From contig CAWGLW010000005.1 in the NCBI GenBank assembly GCA_963823525.1, positions 248,001 to 312,000 of the forward strand: 64,000 nucleotides of DNA. Direction: 5' to 3'. The notes beneath the pieces were generated by a model. The model was not told where the DNA came from, did not search any database, and saw only the letters and a list, made by a program, of their open reading frames with translations. This document shows positions 34,704 through 42,845 of this stretch, piece after piece. The position numbers were made by a program, and so were the translations under genes. Every line of letters starts with the position of its first letter. The first letter of the stretch is position 1. The stretch comes from CAWGLW01 sp963823525. Its GTDB lineage: Bacteria > Pseudomonadota > Gammaproteobacteria > Steroidobacterales > Steroidobacteraceae.

Positions 34704-36484
34704 GTGCCTACTCGTTTGTCGATCACAGCTACGACGTCGTGGTCGTGGGAGCCGGCGGGGCCGGCCTGCGGGCCACTTTCGGGCTGGCCGAGGCGGGGCT
34801 GAGCACGGCTTGCCTCACCAAGGTATTTCCGACCCGAAGCCACACCGTGGCCGCTCAAGGCGGAATCAGCGCAGCGCTGGGCAACATGGGTGAGGATGAC
34901 TGGCGCTACCACTTCTATGACACGATCAAGGGGTCGGACTGGCTCGGCGACCAGGACGCCATCGAGTTCATGTGCAAGGAAGCACCGGAGGCCGTGATTG
35001 AACTGGAGCACTACGGTGTGCCCTTTTCGCGTACCGAGGACGGTAAGATCTATCAGCGACCGTTCGGCGGCATGACCACTCACTACGGTAAGGGTATCGC
35101 CCAGCGGACCTGCGCCGCGGCGGATCGAACCGGGCATGCGATGCTGCACACCCTTTACCAGCAGTCGCTGAAGCACGAAGCGCGCTTCTTTATCGAATAT
35201 TTCGCGATCGACCTGATCATGGAGGATGACGAATGCCGTGGCGTCGTCGCCCTGAACATGTCGGATGGGAGTCTGCATCGGTTCCGCGCACACAAGGTGG
35301 TGCTTGCGACCGGTGGTTATGGGCGTGCCTATTTCTCCTGTACGTCGGCCCATACGTGCACCGGCGACGGCGGCGGGATGGTCCTGCGGGCGGGGCTGCC
35401 GATGCAGGACATGGAGTTCGTGCAGTTTCATCCGACGGGTATCTATGGCGCCGGCTGCCTGATTACCGAGGGCGTCCGGGGCGAGGGCGGGTACCTGACG
35501 AATTCGGCGGGCGAACGGTTCATGGAGCGCTATGCGCCGAACGCGAAGGACCTGGCTTCACGCGACGTCGTCAGTCGAGCGATGACTGTCGAGATTCGCG
35601 AAGGTCGGGGTGTCGGCGCAGGAAAAGACCATATAAACCTGCACCTGGAGCACCTCGGTGGCGAGGTGATCGGCGAGCGTTTACCGGGTATTGCTGAATC
35701 AGCGCGTATTTTTGCGGGTGTCGACGTGACGAAGGAACCAATCCCCGTCCTGCCGACCGTTCATTACAACATGGGCGGCATCCCCTGTAACGTGAATGGC
35801 GAGGTCGTCACTCTCAAGGACGGCAATCCGGACAATGTCGTGACCGGGCTCATGGCCATCGGAGAGGCGGCCTGTGTTTCTGTTCATGGCGCCAACCGTC
35901 TCGGCTCAAACTCCCTGCTTGACCTTGTCGTCTTCGGCCGCGCAGCCGCGAGACATTGCGCGGCGACCGTTGAAGCGGGCGCTGCGCACCGGCCGCTGGC
36001 CAGCGATGCGGGTGACCTGGCGCTCTCTCGACTCGACCGGTTGAGGAATGCCAGCGGCTCGCGCGGCACGGCCGAAATCAGGCTCGACATGCAGCGCGTG
36101 ATGCAGAACCATGCCGCCGTCTTCCGCACCGGCAAAGTGCTTGAGGAGGGCGTGACGAAGATCGGTGAGGTGCATGCGAGTTTTTCAGACGTGAAGGTGG
36201 CCGATCGCTCCCTGATATGGAACACAGACCTGATCGAGACGCTGGAGCTCGACAACCTGCTGGGCCAGGCCCTGGTCACGATGCGCTCGGCCTGCAACCG
36301 TGAGGAAAGCCGCGGCGCTCATGCGCGCGAGGATTTCAAGGATCGTGATGACGTCAACTGGCTGAAGCATACGCTCGCCTGGGTTGGACCCGGGGGCGAG
36401 GTATCGATCGACTACCGTCCCGTGCACCTAAATACGTTGACGAGCGATGTGGACACCGTCGCACCCAAGGCGCGAACCTACTAG
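34700..36484 (+). CDS. sdhA: Succinate dehydrogenase flavoprotein subunit
   Basis: Oxidises succinate to fumarate with covalently bound FAD. 594 residues. The N-terminal dinucleotide fold reads VVVGAGGAGLRATFGLAEAG; the FAD-attachment His is in TRSHTVAAQGG; substrate residues lie in HPTGIYGAGCLITEGVRGEG and the HGANRLGSNSLLDLVVFGRAA block. The C-terminal helical region closes with TYRPVHL-like DYRPVHLNTL. Flavination is expected to need SdhE, encoded just downstream. Confidence 0.98.
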   Translation: MSAYSFVDHSYDVVVVGAGGAGLRATFGLAEAGLSTACLTKVFPTRSHTVAAQGGISAALGNMGEDDWRYHFYDTIKGSDWLGDQDAIEFMCKEAPEAVIELEHYGVPFSRTEDGKIYQRPFGGMTTHYGKGIAQRTCAAADRTGHAMLHTLYQQSLKHEARFFIEYFAIDLIMEDDECRGVVALNMSDGSLHRFRAHKVVLATGGYGRAYFSCTSAHTCTGDGGGMVLRAGLPMQDMEFVQFHPTGIYGAGCLITEGVRGEGGYLTNSAGERFMERYAPNAKDLASRDVVSRAMTVEIREGRGVGAGKDHINLHLEHLGGEVIGERLPGIAESARIFAGVDVTKEPIPVLPTVHYNMGGIPCNVNGEVVTLKDGNPDNVVTGLMAIGEAACVSVHGANRLGSNSLLDLVVFGRAAARHCAATVEAGAAHRPLASDAGDLALSRLDRLRNASGSRGTAEIRLDMQRVMQNHAAVFRTGKVLEEGVTKIGEVHASFSDVKVADRSLIWNTDLIETLELDNLLGQALVTMRSACNREESRGAHAREDFKDRDDVNWLKHTLAWVGPGGEVSIDYRPVHLNTLTSDVDTVAPKARTY

Positions 36485-36535
36485 GGTCGGGCCGGATCAG
36501 GAACGCTCAGGAACCACCAAACAGGCGATCTGCGA

Positions 36536-37315
36536 ATGCCCCAGTTTCGACTTCCACAGAAATCCAGGGTCCTCCCGGGACGCGATCATCCCGCTCCGGC
36601 AGGAGGAAAGAATCTTCGTACCTTTCGAATTTATCGCTTTGATCCGGATTCGGGGGAGAATCCGCGCATCGACACTTACCAGGTGGACATGGGCAGCTGC
36701 GGGCCGATGGTTCTTGACGCGCTGATCCAGATCAAGAACGAGATCGATCCCACCCTGGCGTTCCGCCGTTCCTGCCGGGAGGGCATTTGCGGCTCCTGCG
36801 CCATGAATATCGATGGCGTCAACACGCTGGCCTGTACCAAGGCCAGTGCGGACGTGCGCGGCGACGTGAAGATCTACCCGCTTCCGCACATGCCCGTCAT
36901 CAAGGACCTGGTGCCGGACCTGACCAATTTCTATGCCCAATACGCATCCGTGAAGCCCTGGTTGCAGACCCGAACACCGCCGCCGGATACTGAGCGGTTG
37001 CAGTCCAAGGAAGACCAGGAAAAGATCGACCGCCCGTCGGCCTGCATACTCTGCGCATGCTGCTCGACCAGCTGTCCGTCATACTGGTGGAACAGTGACC
37101 GTTATCTCGGCCCTGCGGCTTTGCTTGCAGCGTATCGATGGATTATCGACACGCGTGACGAAGCGACCGGCGAGCGTCTCGATGAACTCGAGGATCCATT
37201 CCGGCTCTATCGCTGCCATACGATCATGAATTGCGCGGAAGCGTGCCCGAAAGACCTCAACCCGGCACGTGCGATTGCCGAAATCAAGCGAACCATTGCC
37301 GAACGGCAGCACTGA
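36536..37315 (+). CDS. sdhB: Succinate dehydrogenase iron-sulfur subunit
   Basis: Electron-transfer subunit of complex II. 259 residues. An N-terminal [2Fe-2S] domain has SCREGICGSCAMNIDG then LACT; the C-terminal helical domain has CILCACCSTSCPSYWW for the [4Fe-4S] and CHTIMNCAEACPKDLNP for the [3Fe-4S] cluster. The N-terminus has about 25 extra residues before RTFRIYRFDP compared with the shortest relatives, so a later start is possible, but ATG at 36536 is the clear candidate. Confidence 0.97.
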   Translation: MPQFRLPQKSRVLPGRDHPAPAGGKNLRTFRIYRFDPDSGENPRIDTYQVDMGSCGPMVLDALIQIKNEIDPTLAFRRSCREGICGSCAMNIDGVNTLACTKASADVRGDVKIYPLPHMPVIKDLVPDLTNFYAQYASVKPWLQTRTPPPDTERLQSKEDQEKIDRPSACILCACCSTSCPSYWWNSDRYLGPAALLAAYRWIIDTRDEATGERLDELEDPFRLYRCHTIMNCAEACPKDLNPARAIAEIKRTIAERQH

Positions 37316-37574
37316 TTTCCCGGCCGCGCAGCCTTCGGCTGAGCAGGCCAGGCTGAGATGGCGCTGCCGCCGTGGTATGCGCGAACTGGACGTCGTTTTG
37401 CTGCGCTACCTCGAGGAAGACTATTCCCGGGCATCGGAGGATGATCGTCGAGCCTTTGCACAGTTACTCGAACTGCAGGATCCTGAAATCTTCCGGTATC
37501 TTGTGGGTCGAGATCCTGAACCGGAGGGCCCGCTGCAAAATGTCCTCGCGAGCATACGACGAACACGAAGTTGA
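37296..37574 (+). CDS. sdhE: FAD assembly factor SdhE
   Basis: Small five-helix protein (SDHAF2/YgfY family) that promotes covalent FAD attachment to SdhA. The core LRWRCRRGMRELDVVLLRYL contains the conserved RGMRE motif required for flavination, followed by a DPEIFRYLVGRDPEPEGPL end. Because the family extends upstream of RGMRE, an ATG at the internal Met is excluded. In-frame candidates are TTG at 37296 (used; 92 residues, 20-base overlap with sdhB) or GTG at 37269. Start uncertain. It overlaps the YgfX-like gene by 35 bases. Confidence 0.9.
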   Translation: MPNGSTDFPAAQPSAEQARLRWRCRRGMRELDVVLLRYLEEDYSRASEDDRRAFAQLLELQDPEIFRYLVGRDPEPEGPLQNVLASIRRTRS

Positions 37575-37959
37575 GGTATCCACCCGTGGGTATGCCCATC
37601 GCGTCTCGGAGGCTCTGGGTGTGCTATGTGCTCTGGTAGTGGCCTGGGTGGGCGCGGGCCAGGTGGGCCTGATCGCCGGCGCGGCCCTCGGGGCCACCTG
37701 CGCCGCTGTCCTTCTGCTGCCCCGGGCCAGGCCCGGCAGGGTAACGCTACACTGGTCATCGGCCGGTGCCTTGCGGGTGAGTGAAAGTGACGGGGCTGCG
37801 CGAGACCTCCACCCGGGGCACCGTACCCGGCTGATCGGCCCGTTGCTCTTGCTCGATTGCCGGGCGGTCGGATTGCCGCTGCTGTGGATCACGGCGCTCG
37901 AACTGCCGCCGCGCTGCCTGCGGGTATTGCGTATACGCCTGTCCGGCTTCGGCGGCTGA
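37540..37959 (+). CDS. YgfX-like inner-membrane protein
   Basis: 139 residues: a cytoplasmic N-terminus, two close hydrophobic segments (about residues 25-60, ALGVLCALVVAW then LIAGAALGATCAAVLLL), and a soluble C-terminal half with LHWSSAGALRVSESDG and LPLLWITALELPPRCLR. That layout and its position right after sdhE match YgfX, described in E. coli with SdhE as the CptA/CptB pair. Sequence similarity to E. coli is low, so this is by layout and context. The ATG at 37540 lies inside sdhE. Confidence 0.7.
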   Translation: MSSRAYDEHEVEVSTRGYAHRVSEALGVLCALVVAWVGAGQVGLIAGAALGATCAAVLLLPRARPGRVTLHWSSAGALRVSESDGAARDLHPGHRTRLIGPLLLLDCRAVGLPLLWITALELPPRCLRVLRIRLSGFGG

Positions 37960-37997
37960 CGCCCCGGCATCGGCGACCCTTGCACGACACAAGACAG

Positions 37998-38651
37998 ATG
38001 CCGAACTTTCCGCGCTCCGGTCGGTCTACACAGTCGCACGAGAGTGAAGAAAGTGCCCGGCCCGCCGCAGGGGTCGAACAAAGCGATCTCGAACTCGTCA
38101 GGCGGGCGCAGCGTGGTGAGCGTGGAGCCTTTGACTTACTTGTTCTCAGGTATCAACACAAGGTCATAAAGCTGGTGGCGCGGCTGTTGCGAGATCCGAC
38201 CGAGGCCGAGGACGTGGCGCAGGAATCTTTCATCAAGGCGTACCGGGCGCTGGGTTCGTTTCGAGGTGACAGCGCGTTCTACACCTGGCTGTACCGGATT
38301 GCAGTCAATACGGCGCGCAATACCATGGCGTCGCGTCAACGGCGCCCTTTGCGCTACGAAGCCGGTCTCAGCGAGACGGAACAGTCCGTCGTTGAGTCCC
38401 GGTTGCGCCACGTGGACACCCCGGAGGCCGTCGCGCTGTCGGCGGAGATTCGCGACCGGGTCAACCGGACGGTCGAGGAATTACCCGAGGACCTCAGCAC
38501 GGCCATCGTGCTGCGGGAGATCGAAGGCTTGAGCTACGAGGAAATTGCCGAAGCCATGGACTGCCCGGTGGGGACGGTGCGCTCGAGGATCTTCAGGGCA
38601 CGCGAGGCCATTGATAAGAGCCTGGCACCGTTGCTGAGCCAGGATGGATGA
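37998..38651 (+). CDS. rpoE: RNA polymerase sigma-E factor (ECF, RpoE/AlgU)
   Basis: Extracytoplasmic-function sigma factor for envelope stress. 217 residues. Region 2 is near identical to known RpoE: LRYQHKVIKLVARLLRD and FRGDSAFYTWLYRIAVNTAR; region 4 reads LSYEEIAEAMDCPVGTVRSR. It is about 25 residues longer at the N-terminus than E. coli RpoE, and there is no other start codon in frame before the conserved region, so ATG at 37998 is taken. nadB, often the divergent neighbour, is absent. rseA-rseB-rseC follow directly. Confidence 0.96.
   Translation: MPNFPRSGRSTQSHESEESARPAAGVEQSDLELVRRAQRGERGAFDLLVLRYQHKVIKLVARLLRDPTEAEDVAQESFIKAYRALGSFRGDSAFYTWLYRIAVNTARNTMASRQRRPLRYEAGLSETEQSVVESRLRHVDTPEAVALSAEIRDRVNRTVEELPEDLSTAIVLREIEGLSYEEIAEAMDCPVGTVRSRIFRAREAIDKSLAPLLSQDG
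38003..38030 (+). promoter_or_regulatory. Sigma-E-like promoter motif inside rpoE
   Basis: GAACTT (38003-38008), a 16-base spacer and TCTACA (38025-38030) resemble the RpoE consensus GGAACTT-N16-TCNNA. It lies just inside the rpoE coding region, so it could only serve if translation starts further down, or for the downstream genes. Tentative. Confidence 0.3.
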
Positions 38652-38661
38652 GGCGGATGAA

Positions 38662-39252
38662 ATGACGGATCAGATCAAAGAACAGATTTCGGCTTTGCTG
38701 GATGGAGAACTGCCGTCCGATCAACTGGGACTGCTGGTTCGGCGTATGGAACGGGACGACGGCCTGCGTCGCGCCTTCGGTAACTACGTGCTGGTCGGTG
38801 AGGCGCTTCGCGCTCCTGGCGGGACGCTGGCGAGCCCCGGGTTCGCCAGCCGCGTGATGGCAGCCATCGAGGAACGTCCGGATCAGGAGCACTCCCTTGC
38901 TGGCGGACCAGGAACATCCACGGGTTCGCAGTGGGCGCGCCCTATGATCGGCGCAGGACTGGCGGCGAGCGTGCTGCTTGCCGCCGGGGTGCTGATGATT
39001 ACCCGGACACAGGCGCCAGAAGTCGTCGCAGCGGTGACAGCCCCGGCGGCCAGTTTCACCGTCGCAAGTAATGACGAGACGCCGGCCAACTCGGTGAGCC
39101 CTACGCCGGAGGAGAGCCAGCGAATGACCGGCTATCTGGTCGCACACAGTGAGTTCGCGACGCCGATGGGACGCCGCAATCTCTGGAGTGGCGTGCTGGC
39201 GGACGACCCCGGCATTTCGCGCGTCTCCTACGAAATGGGTGAGACACCCTGA
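38662..39252 (+). CDS. rseA: Anti-sigma-E factor RseA (MucA)
   Basis: Inner-membrane anti-sigma factor that holds RpoE until cut by DegS and then RseP. 196 residues: a cytoplasmic sigma-binding domain (KEQISALLDGELPSDQLGLL, about residues 5-65), one membrane segment (about 98-115, MIGAGLAASVLLAAGVLMI) and a periplasmic domain ending VSYEMGETP. I take the ATG at 38662, preceded by GAGGCGG; an ATG six codons earlier overlaps the rpoE stop. rseB follows with no gap. Confidence 0.92.
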   Translation: MTDQIKEQISALLDGELPSDQLGLLVRRMERDDGLRRAFGNYVLVGEALRAPGGTLASPGFASRVMAAIEERPDQEHSLAGGPGTSTGSQWARPMIGAGLAASVLLAAGVLMITRTQAPEVVAAVTAPAASFTVASNDETPANSVSPTPEESQRMTGYLVAHSEFATPMGRRNLWSGVLADDPGISRVSYEMGETP

Positions 39253-40248
39253 ATGAACAGGTTGGCAGGTCTGATCGTGACGGCGATTCTGGCTCTGCTT
39301 TCGCAGGCCGCACTGGCCTCCCCGGAAGAGGCGCGTGACTGGCTGGCCCGGATGACCGAGGCGCTGGCTAACAGTAACTATGACGGCCTGTTCACTCACT
39401 CGACGTTCCACAAGTCCGAAGCCATGAGGATCGTGCACCGGGTCGAAAATGGCCAGAGCGTGGAACGGCTGGTTTCGCTGGATGGCAGTGGACGCGAAAT
39501 CGTGCGCACGCGTGAGCAGGTTCTGTGTTATCTGCCCGACCGGCGCGTCGTTCTGGTTGAGTCGCGCACGGACCAGGGATCGCTGCTCAGGACGCTTCCG
39601 GAAACCGGGCCTCAGACGGATTCGATGTACGTCATGTCCGTCAGTGAAGGCCCGCGCATCCTCGGCCAGGCGGTTCGCGTCGTCGACGTCGTGCCGCGCG
39701 ACCGGCACCGATACGGTTATCGGCTGTGGATCGCCGAGGAAACGGCGATGCCGCTGCGCTCGGTGGTGATTGATGGCCACGGTCATCCGGTGGAGCAGAC
39801 CCAGTTTACGAGACTCGATGTCCTGGAGCAGATACCGGCGAAGGAAACCGAAGCTACGGTGGATGCGACCGGCTTCCAGTGGATTCGTGGCTGGCGCTCC
39901 GTCGGCCTGCGAATGGCGAAGCCAGACGGCTGGGGAGCCGCGAAGGTTCCCCACGGGTTCCGGCTGGTCGGCGCCCGTGAGCAGGTGCTCCCCGGTTCGC
40001 CGATGCCCGTTCAGCACCTGGTTTTTTCGGACGGATTCGTTGCCGTGTCCGTGTTTATCGAGCCAGGGCATGCCCGGGGCCCGACCCCGCCCGGCAGTAT
40101 CCGACTCGGATCGGCTAATGCCTACTCGACCAGTGCCGGCGGGCGGGTCGTCACGGCAGTGGGCGAAGTGCCCGAAGAAACTGTACGCGACATTGCCGCC
40201 TCGCTCGTGCGTTTCAACGAACAGCCGGCGGCGGTCGCGGGAAAGTGA
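39253..40248 (+). CDS. rseB: Periplasmic sigma-E regulator RseB (MucB)
   Basis: Periplasmic protein that binds RseA and shields it from DegS; lipoprotein/LPS-like lipids relieve it. 331 residues with a signal peptide ending SQAALA (about residue 23). The large LolA-like domain begins with EEARDWLARMTEALANSNYDG and has the hallmark HRVENGQSVERLVSLDGSGR; a smaller C-terminal domain follows (LVFSDGFVAVSVFIEPGHA). It starts right at the end of rseA. Confidence 0.95.
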   Translation: MNRLAGLIVTAILALLSQAALASPEEARDWLARMTEALANSNYDGLFTHSTFHKSEAMRIVHRVENGQSVERLVSLDGSGREIVRTREQVLCYLPDRRVVLVESRTDQGSLLRTLPETGPQTDSMYVMSVSEGPRILGQAVRVVDVVPRDRHRYGYRLWIAEETAMPLRSVVIDGHGHPVEQTQFTRLDVLEQIPAKETEATVDATGFQWIRGWRSVGLRMAKPDGWGAAKVPHGFRLVGAREQVLPGSPMPVQHLVFSDGFVAVSVFIEPGHARGPTPPGSIRLGSANAYSTSAGGRVVTAVGEVPEETVRDIAASLVRFNEQPAAVAGK

Positions 40249-40252
40249 ACGC

Positions 40253-40702
40253 GTGAAGACCAGGGCGAGGGTCGTTGCAGTGGAGGGTAGCCGACTCCGG
40301 CTGCGTTGCCTGGCCTCGGCACCATCGCGAAACTGCGGCCCTGGCTGCGCCTGCGCCTTTCGCCTGCTCGGCGCAGGGCGGGGGGCACAACAGGTATTCG
40401 AGATTCAGACAGGGACGGGCGGCGCGCAGGTCAGCGTCGGTCAGACAGTGATTCTTCGTGTCAGCGACGGGCTGTTGCTGGGGGCGGCTGGACGCGTGTA
40501 CCTGTTGCCGCTCGCGGGCCTGCTGCTCGGCCCCGCATTGACGCAAACACTGGGACTCGATGCCGAGGCCTGGGCCCTGGCCGGGGCGCTGACGGCCGCG
40601 GGTGTCGGCTATGTGCTTGCGCGCGTCCTCAATCGGCGTGCGGGGCCGGCGGTCGAAATTGACCCGCTTGTGGACGATGCACGGGACAGGCTGGCCAGTT
40701 GA
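40253..40702 (+). CDS. rseC: Sigma-E regulatory protein RseC (MucC)
   Basis: Inner-membrane protein of the RseC/MucC family, 149 residues. The N-terminal cytoplasmic part has the Cys-rich patch CLASAPSRNCGPGCAC that may bind a metal or Fe-S cluster, followed by two membrane segments (about residues 75-95 and 100-120: VYLLPLAGLLLGPAL, AWALAGALTAAGVGYVLA). The start is GTG at 40253, four bases after rseB. A longer frame continues upstream within rseB but is not coding. The stop overlaps the next gene. Confidence 0.9.
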   Translation: MKTRARVVAVEGSRLRLRCLASAPSRNCGPGCACAFRLLGAGRGAQQVFEIQTGTGGAQVSVGQTVILRVSDGLLLGAAGRVYLLPLAGLLLGPALTQTLGLDAEAWALAGALTAAGVGYVLARVLNRRAGPAVEIDPLVDDARDRLAS

Positions 40703-40935
40703 GCGGCCTGGTGCTTTTCGTCCGCGAGGGGTGCCACCTTTGCGATGAATTTCTGCTTGGTTTGTCGCTGGATCTGGGGCCCGGGCACGATGCGCTGACC
40801 GTTCGGGACGTCGACACAGACCCCGAACTGGCCCTTCGATACGGACTGCGCGTGCCCGTGCTCGAAAGCGACGGGACCCTGCTCTGGGAAGGAGTCTACG
40901 ACTCTCAACAGGTTCGGCGGGCCCTGCGGCTATAA
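40699..40935 (+). CDS. Small glutaredoxin-like protein (DUF836 type)
   Basis: A 78-residue thioredoxin-fold protein. The active-site motif is Cys12-His-Leu-Cys15 in FVREGCHLCDEF. The cis-Pro loop RVPVLESDGTLLWEG is in place, with DVDTDPELALRYG between. It starts with TTG in a TTGA overlap with the rseC stop. A redox role, possibly with the Cys-rich RseC, is inference. lepA follows after 47 bases. Confidence 0.85.
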   Translation: MSGLVLFVREGCHLCDEFLLGLSLDLGPGHDALTVRDVDTDPELALRYGLRVPVLESDGTLLWEGVYDSQQVRRALRL

Positions 40936-40982
40936 TCGGCTCCTTTTGTACTGGCGACGGTCCCCCCGGGTCGTCCGCATCA

Positions 40983-42779
40983 ATGAACCGTATCCGGAAT
41001 TTCTCAATTATCGCCCACGTCGATCATGGCAAGTCCACGCTGGCCGATCGATTTATTCAGGTCTGTGGCGGCCTTCAGGATCGTGAGATGCAGGCACAGG
41101 TGCTCGACTCGATGGATCTCGAGCGCGAACGTGGCATCACGATCAAGGCCCAGAGCGTATCGCTCAGCTACAAGGCGCGAGACGGCCAGGTCTACCAGCT
41201 GAACCTGATCGACACACCCGGGCACGTTGACTTCTCGTATGAAGTTTCCCGCTCCCTCGCAGCCTGCGAAGGTGCTTTGCTGGTCGTCGATGCCGCGCAG
41301 GGTGTTGAGGCGCAGAGCGTCGCGAACTGTTATACGGCGATCGACCAGGGGCTCGAGGTCGTGCCGGTGCTGAACAAGATCGACCTGCCATCGGCTGAGC
41401 CAGACAAGGTGATCAAGGAAATCGAGGAGATCATCGGCATCGAAGCGCACGATGCCGTTCGCACAAGCGCTAAGACCGGCGAAAACGTCGATGAAGTTCT
41501 CGAGCAGCTCATTGCCCGGGTCCCGCCGCCGGCGGGGGACCCGGACGCGCCGCTTCAGGCGCTGATCGTCGATTCGTGGTTCGACAACTACGTTGGAGTG
41601 GTATCCCTTGTCAGGGTTGTCAACGGTACGCTTCGGACCGGTCAGAAGATCAGGGTCTGGTCTACCGGGCGGGCACACCAGGTGGACAAACTCGGTCGGT
41701 TTACGCCCAAGTCGGTCGTGGTCGAGACCCTCGGGGCCGGCGAGGTCGGGTTCGCGATTGCCGGCATCAAGGAGATCGACGGCGCCCCGGTAGGCGATAC
41801 GATCACGGCCGATGCGCAGCCCTGCAGCAAGCCCCTGCCAGGGTTTCGACAGGTTCAGCCGCGCGTATTCGCCGGACTTTTCCCGGTCCGCTCGGAGGAC
41901 TATGAGGCATTCCGAGACGCACTGCAGAAACTGAAGTTGAACGATTCGGCGTTGCACTACGAGCCCGAGGTGTCCACTGCACTTGGGTTCGGGTTCCGCT
42001 GTGGTTTTCTGGGCCTTCTGCACATGGACATCGTCCAGGAGCGCCTTGAACGGGAGTATGAACTCGATCTGGTCACGAGCGCCCCTACGGTCATCTACGA
42101 GGTCCTGACGACGGACGGCAAGACCGAGTTCATCGACAACCCGTCGAAGTTGCCACCGGTCGACAAGATTGATGAGATGCGCGAGCCGATCATCAAGGCG
42201 AACCTGCTGCTGCCGCCCGATTATGTGGGCCCGGTGATGAAACTGTGCCTGGAGAAGCGCGGCGTGCAGAAGAAGCTTCAGTATCTGGGCAGCCAGGTTT
42301 CGATGCAGTGGGAACTGCCACTGGCGGAAGTGGTGCTGGATTTTTTCGACCGGTTGAAGTCAGTCAGCCGCGGCTACGCATCGTTCGACTACGAATTCGA
42401 CCGATTCCAGGCTGGCCGGCTGGTCAAGCTCGATGTGCTGATCAACGGTGACCGGGTCGACGCCTTGTCGATCATTTCCCACCGCGACAGCGCCTACAGA
42501 CGCGGGCGGGAACTGGTCGACAAGATGCAGGAGCTTATTCCGCGCCAGATGTTCGAGGTCGCTATACAGGCGGCGATCGGAGGGAACGTCATCGCTCGAG
42601 CCTCCGTCAAGGCGCTGCGCAAGAACGTCACGGCGAAATGTTACGGTGGTGACATCACCCGCAAGCGCAAGTTGCTGGAGAAACAGAAAGAAGGCAAGAA
42701 GCGCATGAAGAAGCTGGGTCAGGTCGAGATTCCACAGGAGGCCTTCCTGGCCGTCCTGCGTCTCGGTGGCAATGAATGA
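40983..42779 (+). CDS. lepA: Elongation factor 4 (LepA), back-translocating GTPase
   Basis: Ribosome-associated translational GTPase. 598 residues, canonical. G1 is AHVDHGKSTLADR, the switch region RERGITIKAQSVSL, G3 DTPGHVDFSYEVSRSLAACE and G4 NKIDLPSA. EF-G-like domains II, III and V follow, and the LepA-specific C-terminal domain ends with the Lys-rich KRKLLEKQKEGKKRMKKLG and QEAFLAVL. Immediately followed by lepB, the classic pair. Confidence 0.98.
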   Translation: MNRIRNFSIIAHVDHGKSTLADRFIQVCGGLQDREMQAQVLDSMDLERERGITIKAQSVSLSYKARDGQVYQLNLIDTPGHVDFSYEVSRSLAACEGALLVVDAAQGVEAQSVANCYTAIDQGLEVVPVLNKIDLPSAEPDKVIKEIEEIIGIEAHDAVRTSAKTGENVDEVLEQLIARVPPPAGDPDAPLQALIVDSWFDNYVGVVSLVRVVNGTLRTGQKIRVWSTGRAHQVDKLGRFTPKSVVVETLGAGEVGFAIAGIKEIDGAPVGDTITADAQPCSKPLPGFRQVQPRVFAGLFPVRSEDYEAFRDALQKLKLNDSALHYEPEVSTALGFGFRCGFLGLLHMDIVQERLEREYELDLVTSAPTVIYEVLTTDGKTEFIDNPSKLPPVDKIDEMREPIIKANLLLPPDYVGPVMKLCLEKRGVQKKLQYLGSQVSMQWELPLAEVVLDFFDRLKSVSRGYASFDYEFDRFQAGRLVKLDVLINGDRVDALSIISHRDSAYRRGRELVDKMQELIPRQMFEVAIQAAIGGNVIARASVKALRKNVTAKCYGGDITRKRKLLEKQKEGKKRMKKLGQVEIPQEAFLAVLRLGGNE

Positions 42780-42845
42780 TCCAACAAGGTCCTGATGCAT
42801 TGATATGCCGCGGCAAGTACACAATACTTCCGGCCGGCCTGTGAG

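Noticed and set aside
38593..40071. 492-codon open frame antisense to rseA/rseB
   Set aside because: It lies opposite well-supported genes, has no recognisable domain, and long antisense frames are expected at this GC content.
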